From the NCBI RefSeq assembly GCF_030651185.1, contig NZ_JAUSCJ010000013.1:62001-126000 (forward strand): a stretch of DNA of 64,000 bases. The letters run 5' to 3'. Position 1 is the stretch's first letter. The number at the start of each line of letters is the position of its first letter. The position numbers were made by a program, and so were the translations under genes. Below, in pieces: positions 34,767-42,565 of the stretch. Under the pieces are notes generated by a model, which had not been told where the DNA came from, did not search any database, and saw nothing but the letters and a program-made list of their open reading frames with translations. This DNA is from Phenylobacterium sp. Its GTDB lineage: Bacteria > Pseudomonadota > Alphaproteobacteria > Caulobacterales > Caulobacteraceae.

Positions 34767-35074
34767 GGGCGCGGCCCGATCATCGGCAGGCAGACCGCCA
34801 CCCCGTCGCGGCCGATCCGCCGCTCGGAGAAGGCCCAGAAGCCCCCCGCCGCCAGCACCGCCGCCACATGGGCCTCGTGCCGCGCGAACTTCGGCAGCTG
34901 GTTGTCCCCGCAGCCCCGCGCCGTGCGGGCCCGGAACAGCTTCTCGAACCGTCTGGCCTGCCAATCCTCGAGACCCAGCTGTGTCCTGGCGCGGAGGGGA
35001 GACGTCCCACTTTGACGTAGGGCCGCGTAATCTTGCCCGTCGGCGGGCCTTGGTATGGCGTTTTCCCGTTGCAT
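34763..35074 (-). CDS. Hypothetical protein, first gene of leftward early-type operon
   Basis: 103 aa from ATG 35074. Basic, helical (DWQARRFEKLFRARTARGCG), no known motif. The start is only eight bases from operator O1, so repressor binding would block its promoter. Next to a repressor-like gene, it resembles the first early gene of a lambdoid-type control region. Confidence 0.65.
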   Translation of the reverse strand: MQRENAIPRPADGQDYAALRQSGTSPLRARTQLGLEDWQARRFEKLFRARTARGCGDNQLPKFARHEAHVAAVLAAGGFWAFSERRIGRDGVAVCLPMIGPRP

Positions 35075-35081
35075 TCAGAAA

Positions 35082-35098
35082 CTGTATAGAACATACAG
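35082..35098. promoter_or_regulatory. Operator O1: perfect 17-bp dyad
   Basis: CTGTATAGAACATACAG is a perfect dyad of two 6-base arms with a 5-base centre. It lies in the divergent promoter region between the 103-residue gene and the S24 repressor gene, 35 bases (centre to centre) from O2. Confidence 0.8.
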
Positions 35099-35116
35099 GG
35101 AACGAGCAAGATGAAC

Positions 35117-35133
35117 CTGTATTTTCTGTACAG
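35117..35133. promoter_or_regulatory. Operator O2: near-perfect copy of the 17-bp dyad
   Basis: CTGTATTTTCTGTACAG has the same arms as O1 with one change (GTACAG for ATACAG) and the same 5-base centre. It is 25 bases before the repressor ATG. Confidence 0.78.
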
Positions 35134-35157
35134 ACTTTCCACTTTAGGTTTCAGGGC

Positions 35158-35799
35158 ATGGACGAACGCTGCCAACGCCTCCGCGCCGCCCGCACCGAAA
35201 AGGGCTTCGACACCGCCGCGGCGGCGGCCGAGGCCTTCGGCTGGAACCGCAACACCTACGCCTCCAACGAGAACGGCAACGCCGCCTTCTCCTACCGCAA
35301 GGCCAAGGAGTACGCCGCCGCCTTCGGGGTCCGCCCCGAATGGCTCTATGACGCCTCGGGCGCCATGCGGCCGGGCGCGGGGCCGGGCCTGGTCAAGGTG
35401 ATCGGCATGGTGGGCGCCAACCCCGAGGGGACCATCCTCTACGCCACCGGCCAGGAGGCTGACGACCTGGCCCCGATCCCGCCTGGGGGCACGGAAAACG
35501 CCGTCGCCGTCCAGGTCTCCGGCCACTCCATGCGCGGTCTCGCCGACGATGGCGCGCTGATTTATTTTGAAGACCAACGCACGCCCCCCACCCCCGACAT
35601 GCTGGGTCACGTCGTGGTGGTGGAGACCGACACCGACGAGGTCCTGGTCAAGCGCCTGCTGCGCGGCAGCGAGCCCGGCCGCTTCGACCTGGAGAGCCTG
35701 GCCGGCCCCACCCGCCACGACGCCCGGCTGCGATGGGCCGCCCACATCACCGCGATCATCCCGCCCTACCAGGCGCGCCGGATCATCATCCGCGGCTAG
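35158..35799 (+). CDS. Xre-family S24 (LexA/CI-like) repressor
   Basis: 213 aa. The N-terminal helix-turn-helix (RLRAARTEKGFDTAAAAAEA, then NRNTYASNENG, 7-60) is followed by an S24 peptidase-like domain with catalytic Ser124 (SGHSMRGLADDG) and Lys165 (EVLVKRLLRG). A possible self-cleavage site (Ala-Gly within RPGAGPG) lies in the linker near residue 74. CI-type repressors of this kind cleave themselves when RecA filaments form. Three matching dyads in and near its promoter suggest autoregulation. It is 8 kb from the phage cassette, so a link to it is not shown. Confidence 0.88.
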   Translation: MDERCQRLRAARTEKGFDTAAAAAEAFGWNRNTYASNENGNAAFSYRKAKEYAAAFGVRPEWLYDASGAMRPGAGPGLVKVIGMVGANPEGTILYATGQEADDLAPIPPGGTENAVAVQVSGHSMRGLADDGALIYFEDQRTPPTPDMLGHVVVVETDTDEVLVKRLLRGSEPGRFDLESLAGPTRHDARLRWAAHITAIIPPYQARRIIIRG

Positions 35800-35855
35800 C
35801 TCGCCCCCAGGTGGTCCGCCTGGGCAAGAAATCTCAGATTCGCCTTGGCGAAAAA

Positions 35856-35872
35856 CTGTAGTTTTTATACAT
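35856..35872. promoter_or_regulatory. Operator O3: third copy of the dyad, downstream of the repressor gene
   Basis: CTGTAG-TTTTT-ATACAT keeps the CTGTA...ATACA core and the 5-base centre of O1/O2 with two changes. It lies just upstream of the 142-residue gene, making that gene part of the same regulon. Confidence 0.62.
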
Positions 35873-35879
35873 CTTCACG

Positions 35880-36308
35880 ATGGAAGATCACCATCCCGAG
35901 TTCATCAACCTGCTGATCGCCGAGCGCGCCCTGGATCGGACGCGGTGTGACGGGAGCGCGCGGGAGGCGCGGCGCGCCAGCGGCGTCGCCTGGTCGGGCC
36001 TGGCCCCGGCGCCCTCCGACCGCCGCACGGAGGCCGATCTCCTGACCGCCGCCCGCGCCAAGCTCGCGGCGCGACGCCAGTGGCGCGACAGCGCCCAGGG
36101 CCGCTTCGTCAGCGCGGTTGCTCAGGTCCAGACGGCGGCGCGGAACCTCCATGCGGGCGGCGAACGCGCCCGCCAAGCCGCCGCCCGGGGTTTTCAGGAT
36201 GAAGCTGAGACCTGCGAGGCCATCGCGCGCGACCTGCGCCGCCAGGCCCTGGCCCTGATCGCCGGTGTCCGCGCCGCGCGGCGCGCGGTTCGGGATCTGC
36301 CGCCTTGA
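35880..36308 (+). CDS. Hypothetical helical protein downstream of the S24 repressor
   Basis: 142 aa from ATG 35880. Arg/Ala-rich, helical (AARAKLAARRQWRDSAQGRF, GERARQAAARGFQDEAETCE), with a conserved-looking acidic N-terminus (MEDHHPEFINLLIAERALDR). No known domain. Operator O3 is immediately upstream, so it should be regulated with the repressor. Confidence 0.65.
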   Translation: MEDHHPEFINLLIAERALDRTRCDGSAREARRASGVAWSGLAPAPSDRRTEADLLTAARAKLAARRQWRDSAQGRFVSAVAQVQTAARNLHAGGERARQAAARGFQDEAETCEAIARDLRRQALALIAGVRAARRAVRDLPP

Positions 36309-36327
36309 CCCCTCTACCGCCGGATTA

Positions 36328-36346
36328 TAGGTAGTTCGACAACCTA
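36328..36346. promoter_or_regulatory. Putative MarR operator
   Basis: TAGGTAGTTCGACAACCTA is a 19-bp near-palindrome ending eight bases before the ATG of the MarR gene. MarR-type repressors bind such dyads and repress their own operon, here with the adjoining exporter gene. Confidence 0.6.
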
Positions 36347-36353
36347 ACTATCC

Positions 36354-36806
36354 ATGCGGGACGCGATGCCCACCCTCACCGAAGACCCCGTCGCCCTGGC
36401 CGAAACCCTGCGGCCGGCCCTGCTGCGGGTCTCGCGCCGCCTGCGCCAGGAGGCTCAGAAGGCCGGCGTCTCGGCCCTCGACGCCCTGCTGCTCAACCAG
36501 ATCGCCCGCGACCCTGGCATCGGGGTCTGCGACTTGGCCGACCGCGAACAGCTGTCGCGCCCCACCATGAGCGGCCACATCAAGCGGCTGGAGGCGGCCG
36601 GCTGGATCGCCCGCGCCGACAGCGCCACCGATGGCCGCCGATCGGGTCTCGCCGTCACCTCCACCGGCCAGGCCCGGCTCGACGAGATCCGCCGGCGCCG
36701 CAACGACTGGCTGGCCGCCCGCCTAGCCCAGCTGCCGCCGCAAGCCCGGGCCCAGCTCGACGCCGCCGCCGGCCCCCTCCTCCAACTGCTGAGCCTTGAA
36801 GCATGA
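36354..36806 (+). CDS. MarR-family transcriptional regulator
   Basis: 150 aa. Winged helix-turn-helix: ALDALLLNQIARDPGIGVCD, LADREQLSRPTMSGHIKRLE and the wing ARADSATDGRRSGLAVTSTG. ATG 36354 or 36366 may be used; neither has a strong ribosome binding site, so a leaderless message is possible. It overlaps the MFS gene by ATGA. The usual role is repression of the linked exporter until a toxic compound binds. Confidence 0.9.
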   Translation: MRDAMPTLTEDPVALAETLRPALLRVSRRLRQEAQKAGVSALDALLLNQIARDPGIGVCDLADREQLSRPTMSGHIKRLEAAGWIARADSATDGRRSGLAVTSTGQARLDEIRRRRNDWLAARLAQLPPQARAQLDAAAGPLLQLLSLEA

Positions 36807-38248
36807 GCGAGATCGAGGGCCCCGTCGAAGCCCAGGCCGCCCCCCCGGCCACCACCGCGACGACCCGCGGCTGGATGATCCCGGCCATCATCGGCTCGGC
36901 CATGCTGATGCAGACCCTCAACGCCACGGTGATCTCCAACGCCCTGCCCACCATGGCCAAGGCCCTGGACGAGGACCCTCTGCGCCTGAACCTGGCCATC
37001 ACCATGTTCCTGCTGGCCTCGGCGGTCTTCCTGCCCATCAGCGGCTGGGTGGCCGACAAGTTCGGGGCCAAGCGCATCTTCATGATCGCCATGGTGCTCT
37101 TCGCCCTGTCCTCAGCCGCCTGCGGCTTCGCCCAGGACCTCAACCAGCTGGTCATCGCCCGCATCTTCCAGGGCATGGCCGGCGCCATGATGGGGCCCGT
37201 CGGGCGCCTGGTCCTGCTGCGCACGACGCCGAAGAACGAGCTGGTGGGCGCCATGTCAGTCCTGACCATGCCGGCCCTGCTGGGCCCGGTGATTGGCCCC
37301 GTGGTCGGCGGCGCCATCGTCACCTTCTTCGACTGGCGCTGGATCTTCTTCATGAACCTGCCCATCGCCGTCGCCGGCGTGCTGCTGGTCCGCGCCTATG
37401 TTCCCAATGTGAAGGAACAGGATGTCTCCCCCATCGACTGGATCGGCATCCTGCTCACGGGCCTGGGTCTGGCCGGCCTGATCTTCGGCTTTGAGAACAT
37501 CGGCCGCGACGCCCTGCCCCCCGGCGTGGTGGCCGCGCTTTTCCTGGGCAGCATAGCCGCCCTGGTGGCCTATCGCTTCCACGCCAAGGGTAATCCCCAC
37601 GCCATCATCGACCTCTCCATCTTCAACCTGGTGACCTTCCGGGCCTCGGTGATCGGCGGCGCCTTCATGCGGGTGGCCATGGGGGCGACCCCCTTCCTGC
37701 TGGCCATGTTGCTGCAGATCGGCTTTGGCCTCTCGGCCTTCCAGGCCGGCCTGATGACCTTCATCAGCGCCGCCGGCGCCCTGGTGATGAAGACCACCGC
37801 CCCGCCGATCCTGCGCCGCTACGGCTTCCGCACCGTGCTGCTGGTCAACGCCGTCATCGTCGGCGTCAGCTTCATGGCCTACGGCCTCTTCAAGCCCTCG
37901 ACCCCGCACTGGATCATGTTGGCGGTCCTGGCCATCGGCGGCTTCTTCCGGTCCCTGCAGTTCACCAGCCTCAACGGCCTGGCCTATGCCGAGATCGAGC
38001 AGCACCAGATGAGCCGGGCGTCGACCACCTCCTCCATGGCCCAGCAGCTGGTGCAGTCCATCGGCATCGGCCTGGCCGCCCTGCTGCTGCACATGCTGAT
38101 GGTCGCCCAGGGCCAGACCCAGATGACGGCGGCCACCATTGCGCCCGCCTTCGTGATCATCGGCGCCATCACCTTCATCTCGATCCTGTTCTTCATCCCC
38201 CTGCCGAAGAACGCCGGCGACGAGATGAACGGTCGGGCGAGTAGCTAA
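36803..38248 (+). CDS. MFS exporter, DHA2 (EmrB/QacA) family
   Basis: 481 aa with about 14 membrane spans. The DHA2 hallmarks are ATVISNALPTMAKAL after span 1, the loop GWVADKFGAKRIFM, and motif C-like ALLGPVIGPVVGGAIV. It should export a hydrophobic drug or signalling compound by proton antiport in the inner membrane. No EmrA-type adaptor gene adjoins. Translation is coupled with marR. Confidence 0.9.
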   Translation: MSEIEGPVEAQAAPPATTATTRGWMIPAIIGSAMLMQTLNATVISNALPTMAKALDEDPLRLNLAITMFLLASAVFLPISGWVADKFGAKRIFMIAMVLFALSSAACGFAQDLNQLVIARIFQGMAGAMMGPVGRLVLLRTTPKNELVGAMSVLTMPALLGPVIGPVVGGAIVTFFDWRWIFFMNLPIAVAGVLLVRAYVPNVKEQDVSPIDWIGILLTGLGLAGLIFGFENIGRDALPPGVVAALFLGSIAALVAYRFHAKGNPHAIIDLSIFNLVTFRASVIGGAFMRVAMGATPFLLAMLLQIGFGLSAFQAGLMTFISAAGALVMKTTAPPILRRYGFRTVLLVNAVIVGVSFMAYGLFKPSTPHWIMLAVLAIGGFFRSLQFTSLNGLAYAEIEQHQMSRASTTSSMAQQLVQSIGIGLAALLLHMLMVAQGQTQMTAATIAPAFVIIGAITFISILFFIPLPKNAGDEMNGRASS

Positions 38249-38309
38249 ACCCTCGACTTCCCCGGCGTGCGGTCGGCATCGTCTCTCCAACGAACAAGGG
38301 AGATGTCCG

Positions 38310-39332
38310 ATGCCGACCAACCGCCAGTGGATCCTGCGCCGCCGCCCGACCGGCGAGATCGGCCCGGAAGACCTCGAACTGATCGAGACCCAGACCCCGG
38401 AGCTCAAGGACGGCGAGGTCCTGGTCCGCACCACCTATCTCTCCCTCGACCCCACCAACCGCATCTGGATGAGCGACCAGGACCAGTACCTGCCGCCGGT
38501 CGAGATCGGCGACGTCATGCGCGGCGGCGTCATCGGCGTGGTGGAGCAATCCAACAGCCCCGACCTCCAGGTTGGCCAGATCGTCAATCCCGGCCTGGGC
38601 GGCTGGCAGGACTACACCGTCCTGCCAGCCGCCATGGCCCGCCCCAGTCTGCAGATCCCCGGCGTCCCGATGACCGCCTATATGAGCGTGCTCGGCGCCA
38701 CCGGCCTCACCGCCTGGTTCGGCCTGATGGACATCGGCAAGCCGCAGCCCGGTGAAACCGTCGTGGTCTCCGCCGCCGCCGGCGCGGTCGGCTCCATCGT
38801 CGGCCAGCTGGCCAAGCTGAAGGGCTGCCGGGTCATCGGCATCGCCGGCAGTCCTGAGAAGTGCCGCTGGCTCACCGAGGAGCTCGGCTTCGACGCGGCC
38901 ATCGACTACCGCAACGAGGACGTGGGCGCCGCCCTCGACCGTCACTGCCCCAATGGGATCGACATCGACTTCGAGAACGTCGGCGGCGAGATCATGGACG
39001 CCGTCATCGCCCGCATGAACAATTTCAGCCGCATGGCCCTGTGCGGCATGATCTCCACCTACAATATCGACGGCCAGATTCCCGGACCGAAGGACTTCGC
39101 CCGCGTCCTGATGCGCCGCATCCTCATCAAGGGCTTCATCGTCATCGACTACCTGCCCCGCGCCGCCGAGGCGATGGCCGAGCTGATCCCGCTGGTGGCG
39201 TCGGGCCAACTCAAGTGGAAGACCCACGCGGTCGACGGCCTGGAAAACGCCGCCGAGGCGGTGAAGCTGCTCTTCACCGGCGCCCACGACGGCAAGCTGC
39301 TGGTGCGGGTCAGCCCCGAGCCCAACACCTGA
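38310..39332 (+). CDS. CurA-like NADP-dependent oxidoreductase (zinc-free MDR family)
   Basis: 340 aa. Starts with NRQWILRRRPTGEIGPEDLE, the typical opening of the YncB/CurA/leukotriene-B4 reductase group. The nucleotide motif VVVSAAAGAVGSIVGQLAKL (about 152-171) and FENVGGEIMDAVIARM follow. There are no zinc ligands. It reduces the double bond of enones with NADPH. It is 82 bases upstream of the flavoprotein gene on the same strand, so the two may act on one compound. Confidence 0.9.
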   Translation: MPTNRQWILRRRPTGEIGPEDLELIETQTPELKDGEVLVRTTYLSLDPTNRIWMSDQDQYLPPVEIGDVMRGGVIGVVEQSNSPDLQVGQIVNPGLGGWQDYTVLPAAMARPSLQIPGVPMTAYMSVLGATGLTAWFGLMDIGKPQPGETVVVSAAAGAVGSIVGQLAKLKGCRVIGIAGSPEKCRWLTEELGFDAAIDYRNEDVGAALDRHCPNGIDIDFENVGGEIMDAVIARMNNFSRMALCGMISTYNIDGQIPGPKDFARVLMRRILIKGFIVIDYLPRAAEAMAELIPLVASGQLKWKTHAVDGLENAAEAVKLLFTGAHDGKLLVRVSPEPNT

Positions 39333-39414
39333 GGGGCGCGATGACGGCTTGCCTTACGTGGGGCAAGCCGTCGCCCAATCGGGTCAACAGGCCAGAGAGC
39401 CCAGGGAGAAGCGC

Positions 39415-41235
39415 ATGTCGGACACCACCCTCGCCCCGCCGGCCGGAGACCTCGGCTTCGATCCCGCCGCCCTGCGCGACAAGTACCGCGCCGAGCGCGA
39501 CAAGCGCCTGCGCGACGACGCCAACGCGCAGTATGTCGAGATCGCCGGCGACTACGCCCACTACCTCGAAGACCCCTATGTCGCCCCGGGCTTCACCCGC
39601 GCGCCGTTGACCGACGAGGTCGAGGTGGTGGTGATCGGCGGTGGCTTCGGCGGCCTGCTGGCCGGCGCCCGGCTGCGCGAGGCCGGGGTCCAGGACATCC
39701 GGGTCATCGAGAAGGGCGGCGACTTCGGCGGCACCTGGTACTGGAACCGCTATCCCGGCGCGGCCTGCGATATCGAGAGCTACATCTACCTGCCGCTGCT
39801 TGAGGAAGTCGGCTTCATGCCGCGGGAGAAGTACACCCGCGCGCCCGAGATCCTGGCCCACAGCCGCGCCATCGGAGAGAAGTTCGGCCTCTACGACAAC
39901 GCCTGCTTCCAGACCGAGGTCACCAACATGACCTGGGACGAGGCCTCGTCACGCTGGATCATCGAGACCAACCGCGGCGACCGCATGAAGGCCCGCTTCG
40001 TGGCCATGGCCAACGGGCCGCTGCATCGGCCCAAGCTGCCCGGCATCCCCGGCGTCGACACCTTCAAGGGCCACACCTTCCACACCAGCCGCTGGGACTA
40101 TGCCTATACCGGTGGCGACAGCTTCGGCGGCCTGACCGGCCTGGCCGGCAAGCGCGTCGGCATCATCGGCACCGGCGCCACGGCGGTGCAGTGCGTGCCC
40201 CACCTGGGGGAAGGCGCGGGCGAGCTGTTCGTCTTCCAGCGCACCCCCTCCTCCATCGACGTGCGCAACAACACCCCCACCGATCCGGAGTGGGCGGGGA
40301 GCCTGGAGCCGGGCTGGCAGCAGCGCCGGATGGACAACTTCAACATCCTGCTGTCGGGCGGCTACCAGGAAGAAGACCTGGTCAACGATGGCTGGACCGA
40401 CATCATCCGCAACCTGGGCCTCGTCGCCCGCCAGCGGGCCGAGAAATCCGGCGGCCCGGTTGATCCCTCCGAACTGATGCAACTGGCCGACTTCAAGAAG
40501 ATGGAGCAGATCCGCGCCCGCGTGGACTCCGTGGTCGGCGACCGTTCAACGGCCGAGGCGCTGAAGCCCTACTACAACCAGTTCTGCAAGCGCCCCTGCT
40601 TCCACGACGACTACCTGGCCACCTTCAACCGCCCCAACGTCCACCTGATCGACACCAACGGGATGGGCGTCGAACGCATCGACGAGACCGGGGTCTGGGC
40701 CAACGGCCGCCACTACGACCTCGACTGCCTGATCTATGCCACCGGCTTTGAGGTCGGCACCGACTACACCCGCCGCGCCGGCTACGAGGTCCACGGCAAG
40801 GACGGCCTGACCCTCACCGAGAAGTGGAGGGACGGCCTGTCCACCCTGCACGGGATGCACACCCGTGGCTTCCCCAACTGCTTCATCTTCTCCAATGCGC
40901 AGTCCGGCTTCACCGCCAACTTCCCGCACATGATGAACGAGCAGTCCAAGCACTTCGCCTACATCGTCAGCCACGCCCTCGACCACCAGGTGCGCACCGT
41001 CGAGGCCTCCCGGGAGGCCGAGGACAAGTGGGTGGAGACCATCCTGTCCCTGGCCATCATGCGCCAGAAGTTCCAGGAGGAATGCACCCCCGGCTACTAC
41101 AACAACGAGGGCAAGCCGTCGGACCTGGCCGTCCGCAACGGCTCCTACGGGGCGGGGCCGGCCGCCTTCATCAAGGTGCTGGAAGCGTGGCGCGCCGAAG
41201 GCGGACTCCAGGGCCTGGAGCTGAGCCGGAACTAA
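39415..41235 (+). CDS. Flavin-dependent Baeyer-Villiger-type monooxygenase
   Basis: 606 aa from ATG 39415 (GGGAGAAG upstream). The first Rossmann fold (VVVIGGGFGGLLAG, 71-84) would bind FAD, the second (VGIIGTGATAVQ, about 246-257) NADPH. Between them is the type I Baeyer-Villiger fingerprint FxGxxxHxxxW(D) at 217-228. N-terminal extension and length match steroid/cyclic-ketone monooxygenases. Such enzymes insert oxygen beside a carbonyl to make an ester or lactone. Downstream reading of the track fits use in steroid or cycloalkanone degradation with the neighbouring oxidoreductase. Confidence 0.92.
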   Translation: MSDTTLAPPAGDLGFDPAALRDKYRAERDKRLRDDANAQYVEIAGDYAHYLEDPYVAPGFTRAPLTDEVEVVVIGGGFGGLLAGARLREAGVQDIRVIEKGGDFGGTWYWNRYPGAACDIESYIYLPLLEEVGFMPREKYTRAPEILAHSRAIGEKFGLYDNACFQTEVTNMTWDEASSRWIIETNRGDRMKARFVAMANGPLHRPKLPGIPGVDTFKGHTFHTSRWDYAYTGGDSFGGLTGLAGKRVGIIGTGATAVQCVPHLGEGAGELFVFQRTPSSIDVRNNTPTDPEWAGSLEPGWQQRRMDNFNILLSGGYQEEDLVNDGWTDIIRNLGLVARQRAEKSGGPVDPSELMQLADFKKMEQIRARVDSVVGDRSTAEALKPYYNQFCKRPCFHDDYLATFNRPNVHLIDTNGMGVERIDETGVWANGRHYDLDCLIYATGFEVGTDYTRRAGYEVHGKDGLTLTEKWRDGLSTLHGMHTRGFPNCFIFSNAQSGFTANFPHMMNEQSKHFAYIVSHALDHQVRTVEASREAEDKWVETILSLAIMRQKFQEECTPGYYNNEGKPSDLAVRNGSYGAGPAAFIKVLEAWRAEGGLQGLELSRN

Positions 41236-41444
41236 GCCTTCTTCACGAACTCGGTCTTCAGGACCAGGTCCTTCACCTTCTCGGCGCGGCACTCGATCTG
41301 GGTCTCGTCGTCGGTCAGGCGGATGTTCTTGATCAGGGTTCCGCGCTTCAGGGTGACCGTGGTCCCCTTGACCTTCAGGTCCTTGATCAGGGTGACGGAG
41401 TCGCCTTCGACCAGGAGGGCGCCATTGGCGTCGCGAACGTTCAT
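41232..41444 (-). CDS. PhnA-domain protein (C-terminal type)
   Basis: 70 aa. It matches the PhnA C-terminal domain (VRDANGALLVEGDSVTLIKD, LKVKGTTVTLKRGTLIKNI). The zinc-ribbon part of full-length YjdM/PhnA is absent, as in many short alphaproteobacterial versions. Despite the name it is not needed for phosphonate use; function unknown. Its stop overlaps the flavoprotein stop by four bases in convergent orientation. Confidence 0.85.
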   Translation of the reverse strand: MNVRDANGALLVEGDSVTLIKDLKVKGTTVTLKRGTLIKNIRLTDDETQIECRAEKVKDLVLKTEFVKKA

Positions 41445-41523
41445 GGTCGGAATTCCTGCACAGCGAAGAGCTGTGCTTTAAGGGCTGGGCGGCCCGCCCA
41501 CAAGCCGGCCGCCCCGCAGAGCC

Positions 41524-42033
41524 CTAGCCGACGGCGCCCAGATAGTCGCGCTTGCCGACCTCGACGCCCTTGTGGCGCAGGATGCCGTGGGCGGTCACCA
41601 CGTGGAAATAGAAGTTCGGCAGGGCGAAGCCGAACAGGTAGTCCGCGCCGCTGAAGGTCGGCTTCACCGGCCCGAAGTTGAGGGTGATGGTGCGGCCTTC
41701 GCCGGCGTCCACATCCGCCACAGGCAGGCTTTCCAGATAGGCGATGGTCTTGGCGATGCGTTCCTGCAACTGCGGGAAGGTGGTCTCCTCGTCCGCCATC
41801 TTCGGGGACTCGATCCCGCTCAGGCGCTCGCCGGAGAGCTTGGCGGTGTCGCTGGTGCGCTGCACCTGGGCGGCCAGGGCCAGCATATCGGGGGCCAGCC
41901 GCGCCTCGATCAGTTCCGAGGGGTCGATCCCCTTTTCCGCCGCATGGGCCGCGCCCTTCTCCAGCAGGCTGGCGAGGTTCTTCAGGCCACGCACGAAGAG
42001 CGGGATCGAGGCTTGGTGGAGGGAGATCGACAT
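41524..42033 (-). CDS. DUF1993 family protein
   Basis: 169 aa from ATG 42033 (GGGAG upstream). Helical sequence with SISLHQASIPLFVRGLKNLA, APDMLALAAQVQRTSDTAKL, YLFGFALPNFYFHVVTAHGI: a DinB/DUF1993-like four-helix bundle with two conserved His. It may bind a metal. Function unknown. Confidence 0.85.
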   Translation of the reverse strand: MSISLHQASIPLFVRGLKNLASLLEKGAAHAAEKGIDPSELIEARLAPDMLALAAQVQRTSDTAKLSGERLSGIESPKMADEETTFPQLQERIAKTIAYLESLPVADVDAGEGRTITLNFGPVKPTFSGADYLFGFALPNFYFHVVTAHGILRHKGVEVGKRDYLGAVG

Positions 42034-42132
42034 GAGGCGTCCTTGGAACGGGGCTGGCCCACCGTGGGCCATCGCCGCTCATATGGGGTATGAAGGCGCC
42101 AAGCGCGACCATTGCCCGACGGTGACCCGACC

Positions 42133-42486
42133 ATGAGCCTTCAGATCCTCAACGGCGCCCGTATCTGGCTGTGCGACGCCCAGGGCGCGGCCCTCTCCAG
42201 CGCCCGCGACGCCACCGACATCATCGGCGACGCCTATGGGGCTGAGGTCGCGGTGATCGCCCTCCCCGCCGCCCGGCTGACCGACGAATTCTTCGACCTC
42301 AGCACCCGCCTGGCCGGCGAGTTCGTGCAGAAGTTCGTCAACTACGGCGCAGCCCTGGCCATCGTCGGCGACATCTCGGCCCACGTCGCCACCAGCACCG
42401 CCCTGCGCGACTTCGTCTACGAGTCCAACCGCGGCCGCCACCTTTGGTTCGTCGAGGACCTGGAGGCCCTGGCCGCCCGCCTCTGA
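42133..42486 (+). CDS. DUF4180 family protein
   Basis: 117 aa from ATG 42133. Pattern YGAEVAVIALPAARLTDEFF, then EFVQKFVNYGAALAIVGDIS and FVYESNRGRHLWFVEDL matches DUF4180, a small cytoplasmic family of unknown function. Divergent from the DUF1993 gene with a 99-base gap. Confidence 0.85.
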   Translation: MSLQILNGARIWLCDAQGAALSSARDATDIIGDAYGAEVAVIALPAARLTDEFFDLSTRLAGEFVQKFVNYGAALAIVGDISAHVATSTALRDFVYESNRGRHLWFVEDLEALAARL

Positions 42487-42565
42487 CGCCAGGGCAGGCT
42501 TGCGCCCTGCCCATGATCGGCCGACCTTCTCGCCCAACCAGAAAACCACAGGGCGGAGAGCGACC

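Noticed and set aside
35158-35799. S24 repressor as the repressor of the P22-like cassette
   Set aside because: Its dyads do not occur at the cassette promoters, which carry LexA boxes instead, and 8 kb of host-like genes lie between. A connection remains possible but is not supported.
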